Assembly (NCBI GenBank): GCA_030604545.1
Contig: JAUVVS010000104.1
Coordinates: forward strand, 1 to 6,962
Source: Deltaproteobacteria bacterium
Lineage (GTDB): Bacteria; Desulfobacterota; Desulfobacteria; Desulfobacterales; JAUVVS01
Direction: 5' to 3'
DNA: 6,962 bases
A program made the translations under genes and the position numbers. The stretch's first letter is position 1; each line of letters starts with the position of its first letter. Below the pieces are notes generated by a model. The model saw only the letters and a list, made by a program, of their open reading frames with translations. It did no database searches and was not told the origin of the DNA. Below, in pieces: positions 1-5,106 of this stretch.

Positions 1-81
1 AAGTTTTAGGTTTAAAGTGTTAAGGTTTAAGATATTTTTTAGTATTTAAATTAGGCACTTAAAACCTAACACCTAAAACTT
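1..81. repeat. AT-rich imperfect inverted repeat at left edge
   Basis: The first 11 bases, AAGTTTTAGGT, are the exact reverse complement of 71-81 (ACCTAAAACTT). The flanking parts (about 12-31 and 58-70) continue the symmetry imperfectly with variants of GTTAGGTTTTAAG. The DNA could fold into a long AT-rich hairpin with a loop around 32-57. The left arm may continue beyond the window. It lies downstream of lipB, outside any gene. It looks like a dispersed intergenic repeat built from a degenerate TTAGGTTTAA unit; whether other copies exist in the genome cannot be seen here. Confidence 0.6.
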
Positions 82-89
82 AAAACCAA

Positions 90-116
90 GTAAAAAGACG
101 ATTTTCTACTTTTTAC
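90..116 (-). terminator. weak AT-rich hairpin after lipB, possible terminator
   Basis: GTAAAAAG (90-97) and CTTTTTAC (109-116) form a perfect 8-bp stem with an 11-base loop. On the minus strand it starts 28 bases after the lipB stop codon, where a terminator of the gcv-lip operon would be expected. The stem is almost all A-T, and the U-rich stretch is inside its 3' side rather than after it, so it is not a canonical intrinsic terminator. It may simply be part of an intergenic repeat. Confidence 0.3.
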
Positions 117-144
117 GAGACCATCATGTTTAGAGTGTGACTTT

Positions 145-885
145 TCAGACTTTACGTTTTTTGGTTGCTTCTTCATATCCATTACCACACATCAATTCTT
201 GCAGGTCTGTTTTTATCAGATCAACTTCAAAGACCTCTTCAATGTGACGCTTTACGGATTTGTATACTTGATTCATGGAAATTTTTTGTGAGAGTTTTTG
301 CTCCATGGATGTCATCCTTATATCTTCAAGGCCGCAAGGATTTGTCCATTCAAAAGGTTTAAGCGAGATATTGACATTGTATGCAAAACCATGAAAACTA
401 ATTCCCCTCCGAATAGCGATCCCGATACTACCCAGTTTGTTGTCTCCGACCCAGATTCCCCTGTTCAAAGAATTTCGTTTGGCCGTAATTCCCCATTCCA
501 CCGCTGTTCTTATCATGATTTCTTCAAGACTGGTAACATAATCAACAACTTTAATACGATTTTCTTTTAGGTTAATGATGGGGTAACAAACGATCTGACC
601 TGGTCCGTGGAAGGTGATATCGCCGCCTCGTTCCACCTGGATTACCTGAATTCCAGATTTTTCAAGAAATTCTCTCGACACTGTCAGGTTTTTCCGGCCA
701 CCTCTACGGCCGAGTGTAAAAACAGGAAGATGCTCTAATAATAAGATAATATCAGGACTAATCGTTTTATTAATTTTGGCGGCAACGAGATTGCGCTGAA
801 GATTCAACGCATCACCATATGCCGTGATAGGAAGTTTTGCGCAAAGCCAGGTTGTGGGTTTCGGATTCATAGGCTTTGGATTCAT
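145..885 (-). CDS. lipB: LipB, lipoyl(octanoyl) transferase
   Basis: This enzyme moves the octanoyl group from octanoyl-acyl carrier protein to the target lysine of lipoyl domains, the first step of cytoplasmic lipoate assembly; LipA then inserts sulfur. The family signature RGGDITFHGPGQ is at residues 86-97, with H52 in the preceding LLEHLPVFTLG strand. K150 (NKLGSIG) and C184 (NPCG) match the catalytic Lys/Cys pair known for LipB. At 246 residues it is slightly longer than usual because of a short N-terminal extension. The start is uncertain: MNPKP is repeated at residues 1-5 and 6-10, so ATGs exist at 885 and 870. The upstream one is chosen because it has a weak GGG purine site about 8 bases ahead, while the second has none. 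It is the last gene of the operon, 15 bases after gcvPB, and GcvH from the same transcript is its obvious substrate. The family call is secure. Confidence 0.96.
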   Translation of the reverse strand: MNPKPMNPKPTTWLCAKLPITAYGDALNLQRNLVAAKINKTISPDIILLLEHLPVFTLGRRGGRKNLTVSREFLEKSGIQVIQVERGGDITFHGPGQIVCYPIINLKENRIKVVDYVTSLEEIMIRTAVEWGITAKRNSLNRGIWVGDNKLGSIGIAIRRGISFHGFAYNVNISLKPFEWTNPCGLEDIRMTSMEQKLSQKISMNQVYKSVKRHIEEVFEVDLIKTDLQELMCGNGYEEATKKRKV

Positions 886-900
886 AGTTTTTGCCCAAAT

Positions 901-2358
901 TTAACCTGTAAGACAAGGGTGCCGTGCTGCAGTTGTCTCATCCAGCCTTCTTACTTTACAGCGGGTAGGTGCTTTCCGTAAGAGATCAGGATTGTCCTGG
1001 GCCTCATTTGCCACGGCCTTGCAAGCTTCGATGAAAAGATCTAAATTTTCTTTGGATTCTGTCTCGGTTGGTTCGATCATGATTGCACCATTCACAACCA
1101 AGGGGAAATAGATGGTTGGCGGATGAAATCCATAATCCATAAGACGCTTAACAATGTCGAGGGTTGTAATTTTTTGGGCCTTTTGAAGTTTGTCGGAAAA
1201 GATACATTCGTGCATGCAGGGTCTATCGTAAGCAAGATGAAATATCCCTTGTAACTTTTTTTGTATATAATTAGCGTTTAATACTGCAAGTTGGCTGGCT
1301 TTTTTCAGGTTATCAGGTCCCATGCTCAGGATATAACTGTAAGCCTTTATCATGACGCCAACGTTTCCATAAAAGGTGTGCATCTTACCGATGGAGTCGG
1401 GAAAGTTTTCGGAAAGAAGATATCTGTTGTTGTTCTTGACAACGCGGGGGACAGGTAGAAATGTTTCAAGATCCTTTTTTACACATAACGGGCCGGAACC
1501 GGGTCCGCCTCCTCCGTGTGGGGTCGAAAAGGTTTTGTGAAGGTTCAGATGCAGCACGTCAACCCCGATTTCACCCATGTGCACGATACCCATGACGGCA
1601 TTCATATTTGCGCCATCACAGTAAACAAGCCCGCCTTTTGAATGGACGATTTCTGCAATTTTTTTGACATTTTCTTCAAAAAGACCTAGCGTATTGGGAT
1701 TGGTTATCATGATCCCGGCTGTATCTTCGTCCATGATTTCGGCGACGGCCTCGGCGGAAAGGACTCCTTTTTCATTTGATTTTACAGGCACTGAACGATA
1801 ACCGCAGAGAGCTGCGCTGGCAGGATTTGTGCCGTGGGCAGTATCCGGTACAATGATTTTTGAACAATGCAAACATTTGCTTTTATGAAAAGCATGAATA
1901 ATGAGCATTCCGGCAAGTTCTCCGTGAGCTCCGGCAGCGGGCTGGAGAGTAACAGCGTCCATGCCGGTGATATCCGACAGAAAACCTTCAAGCTGGAACA
2001 TTAACTTGAGTACTCCTTGAGACAGGTGTGTGGGGAGGAGTGGATGGGCGCCGGAAAATCCTTCAAGACGAGCCTGCCTTTCATTGGTCTTAGGGTTGTA
2101 TTTCATAGTGCATGAACCCAAAGGGTACATACCGGTGTCTACCCCGAAATTCCACTGTGATAATCTGGTGAAATGGCGCACTACGTCCACTTCACTCAGA
2201 TCGGGAAAGTCAGGACCCGTCCCGGTAAGTTCGTCATCCAGATGATATGATTCAACATCGCGTTGAGGATAGGAAAACCCGCATCTCCCCTTTTTTCCCT
2301 TTTCCCAAAGCATCGGTTCGTTCAGTATTAGGCCTGTGGTGCCTAAAGATTCTTTCAT
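901..2358 (-). CDS. gcvPB: GcvPB, glycine decarboxylase P-protein subunit 2
   Basis: This is the pyridoxal-phosphate-binding half of the two-subunit glycine decarboxylase. With GcvPA it releases CO2 from glycine and passes the aminomethyl group to lipoyl-GcvH. The cofactor lysine is K275 in the motif NLHKTFSTPHGGGG, followed by GPGSGP to residue 290. Other family landmarks are GSCTMKYNPK (81-90), LQPAAGAHGE (138-147), AHGTNPASAA (174-183), the aspartate motif YCDGANMNA (246-254) and IMIEPTETES (426-435). The 485 residues are normal for this subunit. Its start overlaps the gcvPA stop as ATGA, with AGAGG about 9 bases upstream, so translational coupling and roughly equal synthesis are likely. 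An odd point is an H-x2-H-x3-C-x-H-C cluster at 155-165, just before the conserved AHGTNPAS block. The split is the normal two-gene arrangement, not a frameshift of a fused gcvP. Confidence 0.97.
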   Translation of the reverse strand: MKESLGTTGLILNEPMLWEKGKKGRCGFSYPQRDVESYHLDDELTGTGPDFPDLSEVDVVRHFTRLSQWNFGVDTGMYPLGSCTMKYNPKTNERQARLEGFSGAHPLLPTHLSQGVLKLMFQLEGFLSDITGMDAVTLQPAAGAHGELAGMLIIHAFHKSKCLHCSKIIVPDTAHGTNPASAALCGYRSVPVKSNEKGVLSAEAVAEIMDEDTAGIMITNPNTLGLFEENVKKIAEIVHSKGGLVYCDGANMNAVMGIVHMGEIGVDVLHLNLHKTFSTPHGGGGPGSGPLCVKKDLETFLPVPRVVKNNNRYLLSENFPDSIGKMHTFYGNVGVMIKAYSYILSMGPDNLKKASQLAVLNANYIQKKLQGIFHLAYDRPCMHECIFSDKLQKAQKITTLDIVKRLMDYGFHPPTIYFPLVVNGAIMIEPTETESKENLDLFIEACKAVANEAQDNPDLLRKAPTRCKVRRLDETTAARHPCLTG

Positions 2359-3686
2359 GATTTAACACCTCTGATAAGTGCATCCATATCCTCTTTGGTT
2401 TTGGTTTCCGTTGCGCAAAAAAGATATTGGTTGGTCAGTTCAGGATAATAGGTCGCCAGGGGGAGGCCTGACACTATCTTCTTATCCAGCAAGTTTTCAT
2501 ATTTAGTTTCAAAACCTGCCGGGAATTCTACTACAAATTCGTTAAAGGTAGTGCTATCAAAGCTTATGGTAAATCCCGCCTTTTTAAATTCCTTTTTTAA
2601 ATATTCGGACTTGTCATAGTTTAAACGTGCAAGTTCCCTAATTCCGGTCCCTCCGACGGATGCCATGTACATTACAGCCGCCAGGGCGCAAAGACTGCTG
2701 TTGGTGCAAATATTGGAGGTCGCTTTTTCACGGCGGATATGCTGTTCTCTGGTGGCAAGCGTTAGAACAAATCCCTTTTTTCCATCCATATCTTTTGTTT
2801 TGCCTACCAGGCGCCCCGACATGTTGCGTACATATTTCATTTTGCTCGCAAACATCCCAAGGGCAGGTCCGCCGAAAGACCGAGGGATGCCGAGGCTTTG
2901 ACCCTCTCCACATGCAATGTCAGCACCCAGGCTACCCGGATTTTTAAGGAGACCATATGCAAGAGGTTCCGTAAAAGAAGTGATAAAAAGAGCATCTTTA
3001 TCATGTGTTTTTTTTCCGATGGCCTGAAGGTTTTCGATGCATCCGAAAAAATTGGGTGACTGAACTGCAACAGCCGCAAGATCGTCTATTTCATCCAGAG
3101 CTGTAAGATCGGTTCTTCCATTTTTAAGATAAGAAAGTTCTAATATCCGGCAGTCTGTGGGTGCTAAATAGGTTTGAACCACTCTACGATAAAGAGGATG
3201 TATCAAACTTGATACGGCAATCTTTTTTCGCCGAGTTATGCGAATCGCCATGAGGAGGGCTTCGGCAAGAGCTGATGCGCCGTCATATAGCGATGCATTT
3301 GCGACTTCCATGCCCAAAAGACGGGCGGTAAGCGTTTGATATTCATAAATAGCCTGGAGTGTTCCCTGTGACATCTCCGGCTGGTAGGGGGTATAAGACG
3401 TTGCAAACTCGGAGCGACTAAGCAGATAGGATATAGATTCAGGGATGAAATGTTCATAGCTGCCGGCTCCCATGAACACCTTGTATTCCGGGGAAACAGC
3501 CGTGTTGCCGGCAAGCTTGCTCATGTGATCGTTTAATTCCCATTCGGAAAGCGGCTTCGGCAGATTAAGATCGCCGGCACGTCGGCAATCCTCAGGTATA
3601 TTTGAGAAGAGGCCGTCAAGAGTATCTATTCCTATAACCTGAAGCATTGAGGAAATATCTTCATTTGTATGAGGTAAGTAGCGCAT
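2355..3686 (-). CDS. gcvPA: GcvPA, glycine decarboxylase P-protein subunit 1
   Basis: This subunit pairs with GcvPB to make glycine decarboxylase; it has the same aminotransferase-like fold but does not hold the cofactor lysine. The N-terminus MRYLPHTNEDI with the following IDTLDGLFSNIP stretch is typical. Other family blocks are FMGAGSYEHFIP (71-82), YTPYQPEMSQG (98-108), LYDGASALAEA (133-143), VQSPNFFGCIE (208-218), GEGQSLGIPRSFGGPALG (260-277) and REQHIRREKATSNICTN (313-329). The 443 residues fit the family. Its ATG directly follows the gcvH stop codon (TAA then ATG), with an AGG about 10 bases upstream inside the end of gcvH. Its own end overlaps the gcvPB start by four bases. The subunit order H, PA, PB is a common operon order in bacteria with a split P-protein. 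Confidence 0.97.
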   Translation of the reverse strand: MRYLPHTNEDISSMLQVIGIDTLDGLFSNIPEDCRRAGDLNLPKPLSEWELNDHMSKLAGNTAVSPEYKVFMGAGSYEHFIPESISYLLSRSEFATSYTPYQPEMSQGTLQAIYEYQTLTARLLGMEVANASLYDGASALAEALLMAIRITRRKKIAVSSLIHPLYRRVVQTYLAPTDCRILELSYLKNGRTDLTALDEIDDLAAVAVQSPNFFGCIENLQAIGKKTHDKDALFITSFTEPLAYGLLKNPGSLGADIACGEGQSLGIPRSFGGPALGMFASKMKYVRNMSGRLVGKTKDMDGKKGFVLTLATREQHIRREKATSNICTNSSLCALAAVMYMASVGGTGIRELARLNYDKSEYLKKEFKKAGFTISFDSTTFNEFVVEFPAGFETKYENLLDKKIVSGLPLATYYPELTNQYLFCATETKTKEDMDALIRGVKS

Positions 3687-4091
3687 TTATTTCAAACCTT
3701 TTAGCATTTCAAGATAAGCATCACGGGTTATGAGAGCTTCAAGCTCAGCTGAATTACTCGGTTTGACCTCGATCATCCATCCATCGTTGTATGGGCTTTG
3801 GTTTACCAAATCGGGAGATTCTTCAAGTGCCGTGTTTACCGAAAGAATTTCTCCGCCAATAGGTATGTACAACTCGGAAACAGCTTTGACTGATTCAACG
3901 GTTCCGAATTCTTCACCCTTTTCAAAAGTATCGCCAGATTGCGGCAGTTCCACAAATACGATGTCGCCAAGCTGATCCTGTGCATAGTCGTTGATACCAA
4001 TCCTTACCTTGTCTCCTTCGGATCTGATCCATTCATGGTCCTCGGCATAGCGAACATCATCAGGCAAATTTAATTCATCGATTTCCTTCAT
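3687..4091 (-). CDS. gcvH: GcvH, glycine cleavage system H protein
   Basis: This small lipoyl carrier shuttles the aminomethyl group from the P-protein to the T-protein and its reduced arm to dihydrolipoamide dehydrogenase. The lipoyl lysine is K69 in FGTVESVKAVSELYIP, the classic ESVKA context. HEWIR (19-23), the GDIVFVELP strand (42-50), the NQSPYNDGWMIEV stretch (97-109) and a C-terminal helix complete the family pattern. The length, 134 residues, is typical. It is the first gene of the operon and has a strong ribosome site (AGGAGA, 4104-4099, 7 bases from the ATG). Because the operon also encodes LipB, the protein and the enzyme that modifies it are made together. No T-protein gene precedes it, although gcvT often does in other genomes. 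Confidence 0.98.
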   Translation of the reverse strand: MKEIDELNLPDDVRYAEDHEWIRSEGDKVRIGINDYAQDQLGDIVFVELPQSGDTFEKGEEFGTVESVKAVSELYIPIGGEILSVNTALEESPDLVNQSPYNDGWMIEVKPSNSAELEALITRDAYLEMLKGLK

Positions 4092-4098
4092 TGTTTTT

Positions 4099-4104
4099 TC
4101 TCCT
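4099..4104 (-). promoter_or_regulatory. strong Shine-Dalgarno of gcvH
   Basis: AGGAGA reads on the minus strand 7 bases before the gcvH ATG. It is the best ribosome site in the window and fixes that start. The other genes of the operon have weaker sites and rely on tight spacing or overlap. Confidence 0.8.
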
Positions 4105-4126
4105 TTTATTGTATCAATTTCCTATC

Positions 4127-4171
4127 CCGGAAAGGCCGGTTGGAGCGAAGCGAAAATCCCGATTTATCGGG
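4127..4171. repeat. two GC-rich hairpins in the gcvH leader
   Basis: CCGG (4127-4130) pairs with CCGG (4136-4139) around a 5-base loop. CCCGA (4158-4162) pairs with TCGGG (4167-4171) around TTTA. Between them is GCGAAGCG. Read on the minus strand, the CCCGA hairpin is followed by ATTTTC, which would suit a weak attenuator in the gcv leader. The GC-rich block stands out from the very AT-rich DNA around it and may instead be an inserted REP-like element. It lies 36-80 bases upstream of the gcvH start. Confidence 0.45.
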
Positions 4172-4177
4172 GAAGAG

Positions 4178-4233
4178 TTAATCTTTATTTGTATAAACTG
4201 GTTTCAAAGGGCTAAAGTGTTACAAAAGATTAA
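4178..4233. promoter_or_regulatory. AT-rich inverted repeat upstream of gcvH
   Basis: TTAATCTT then TTGTA (4178-4185 and 4189-4193, with TAT between) is mirrored by TACAA then AAGATTAA (4221-4233). This gives 13 paired bases with a 3-base bulge and a 27-base spacer. It lies 87-142 bases upstream of the gcvH ATG, a plausible position for an operator or promoter region. No clear -35/-10 pair could be fixed: TTGAAA on the minus strand inside the spacer has no good -10 at 16-18 bases. Binding by the neighbouring AsnC-type regulator is inference. Confidence 0.4.
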
Positions 4234-4252
4234 ATCCTTATTTATACAGTTT

Positions 4253-4275
4253 CTATTAGTAAATAAATACAATAG
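4253..4275. promoter_or_regulatory. dyad with AT-rich centre, candidate Lrp/AsnC operator
   Basis: CTATT-A-GTA (4253-4261) and TAC-AATAG (4268-4275) form an 8-bp inverted repeat with a one-base bulge around AATAAA. Lrp/AsnC proteins commonly bind short dyads with an AT-rich middle, so the shape and the place between the regulator gene and gcvH both fit. Binding is not shown by sequence alone. Confidence 0.35.
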
Positions 4276-4284
4276 GTTATGAAC

Positions 4285-4323
4285 ATCGACAAAAACTGTC
4301 GATTTAGTGCTTATAAGCGCTTA
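4285..4323. repeat. hairpin and overlapping palindromes after the regulator gene
   Basis: ATCGACA (4285-4291) and TGTCGAT (4297-4303) make a perfect 7-bp stem with a 5-base loop. Next to it are two overlapping perfect 10-base palindromes, GCTTATAAGC (4309-4318) and TAAGCGCTTA (4314-4323). On the minus strand these begin 32 bases after the regulator stop codon. They could slow or end transcription of the regulator, but no T-run follows the hairpin; a regulatory protein site is equally possible. Confidence 0.4.
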
Positions 4324-4355
4324 ATAAAACAGGGTGCGCGGCAAGCTGCGGATAA

Positions 4356-4799
4356 CTATAGTATATAAGGTATCTTCAAATTGTAAGCCTTATAGACTAC
4401 GAAGGTCTCCACGGATTGAACCATCTTAATGCGTGATACTTCCTCGGTATAGAATTCCAGAAGGCCAAAGTCTTCATTTATTAGAACAATAAGAATAAGA
4501 TCAAATCGACCTGTTACAACGCTCACGGACACTACTCCTTTTAGCTTGCTGAATTCTTTACCCTTCTTAACAAGATTCATTGTCGCCAATTTAACTCCAA
4601 CCATAACCACCCTGTGGCCGGGGATTGATTCAAAATCAACAAGACCGGATATCTCCAAAATACCTTCCTCGGTAAGTTTATTTACACGCGCTCTTACGGT
4701 ATTTTCGGTAATGCCCAGATCTTCAGAGATTTTTTTAAATGATCTTCTTCCTTGTCTAAGGTGTTTAATTATTGCAAGGTTGGTTTCATCTATTTTCAT
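4356..4799 (-). CDS. Lrp/AsnC-family transcriptional regulator
   Basis: This is a feast/famine-type regulator that binds DNA as a dimer or higher multimer and usually senses an amino acid. The N-terminal helix-turn-helix spans about residues 5-45 (DETNLAIIKHLRQ, then SEDLGITENTVRARVNKL as the recognition part). A linker at 50-60 leads to the RAM effector/oligomer domain at about 63-140, with the ligand-loop type motif VVTGRFDLILIV (94-105) and ETFVVYKAYN near the end. The 147 residues are usual. The ATG at 4799 is the only normal start before an in-frame stop at 4823-4821. GGAAA lies 8 bases upstream; a better GAGGTGA is 21 bases away, too far to serve. It points toward gcvH from 264 bases away and diverges from lpdA, so control of glycine cleavage genes is a reasonable inference. 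Effector and targets are unknown; no specific symbol is justified. Confidence 0.93.
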   Translation of the reverse strand: MKIDETNLAIIKHLRQGRRSFKKISEDLGITENTVRARVNKLTEEGILEISGLVDFESIPGHRVVMVGVKLATMNLVKKGKEFSKLKGVVSVSVVTGRFDLILIVLINEDFGLLEFYTEEVSRIKMVQSVETFVVYKAYNLKIPYIL

Positions 4800-4869
4800 A
4801 ATATATTTTTCCGGTTTAAATCACCTCAATTTTAAGGAATTCCAATCATCTAAAATAAATTGATGTTTT

Positions 4870-4916
4870 TGTCAATATGAATTTTAATTTTTATGATATC
4901 ATCAAAATATTTGACA
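4870..4916. promoter_or_regulatory. inverted repeat with divergent TTGACA boxes
   Basis: TGTCAATAT (4870-4878) mirrors ATATTTGACA (4907-4916) with one extra base. The arms contain perfect TTGACA hexamers facing outward: minus strand 4875-4870 toward the regulator, plus strand 4911-4916 toward lpdA. The -10 partners are poor: TAGATG at 17 bases for the regulator, TAATTT at 16 bases (or TATAAA at 22) for lpdA. The design suggests a shared, protein-controlled divergent promoter, but a chance match in AT-rich DNA is possible. Confidence 0.4.
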
Positions 4917-4961
4917 TTTTTATTTAAATAAGTAATTTTATAAAATCTAAGCGAAAAGAGA

Positions 4962-5056
4962 TAACCGTTCAGGGTTCAGAGGTTCAGGGTTCGGGGTTAG
5001 TAAAGAATAACAAAAGAAAAGCAACCCTGAACCTGTGAACCCTGAACCTGTGAACG
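4962..5056. repeat. GTTCA-type repeat in inverted arrangement
   Basis: The left arm (4966-4998) is a run of GTTCAGG-like units; the right arm (5023-5056) is the same in reverse, with CCTGAACCTGTGAAC units. Their reverse complements align over about 33 bases with one indel and a few mismatches, leaving a 24-base A-rich loop. If transcribed it would make a long hairpin in the lpdA leader, ending 50 bases before the ATG. The 5' boundary TAACCGTTCA recurs at 6702 and, as TAACTGTTCA, at 6851. Confidence 0.75.
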
Positions 5057-5058
5057 CC

Positions 5059-5064
5059 TATAAA
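5059..5064 (+). promoter_or_regulatory. possible -10 box of lpdA
   Basis: TATAAA directly after the repeat's right arm would start transcription about 35 bases before the lpdA ATG. No good -35 is found at 16-18 bases upstream, where the repeat lies (GTGAAC-like sequence). If used, the repeat would sit upstream of the transcript rather than in it. Confidence 0.25.
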
Positions 5065-5106
5065 AAGGGTAGAAATAATCAAATGTGATTCTGAGGTTGA
5101 AAGAGT

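Larger units (their letters stand above)
4800..5106. other. divergent intergenic region between regulator and lpdA
   Basis: These 307 bases contain no credible gene. The left part (about 4830-4950) is very AT-rich and holds outward-facing TTGACA boxes and a 10-base palindrome ATGATATCAT (4893-4902). The right part (4962-5056) is a GTTCA-type repeat arranged as a large inverted repeat. It is followed by a TATAAA (5059-5064) and the lpdA ribosome site, TGAGG at 5092-5096, 10 bases before the ATG. Confidence 0.8.

Noticed and set aside
165..570. Plus-strand open frames opposite lipB
   Set aside because: They are antisense to a well-conserved enzyme gene, overlap each other and have no family features.
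2340..2375. Frameshift splitting a fused gcvP
   Set aside because: Both halves have full family-typical ends, a ribosome site and an ATGA overlap, which is the normal two-subunit arrangement.
1782..3514. Short frames on both strands inside gcvPB and gcvPA
   Set aside because: They overlap strongly conserved coding sequence in other frames; no independent ribosome site or domain was seen.
4092..4355. Glycine riboswitch ahead of gcvH
   Set aside because: The tandem aptamer core motifs I know for this riboswitch are not visible on the minus strand; the region is AT-rich with short dyads.
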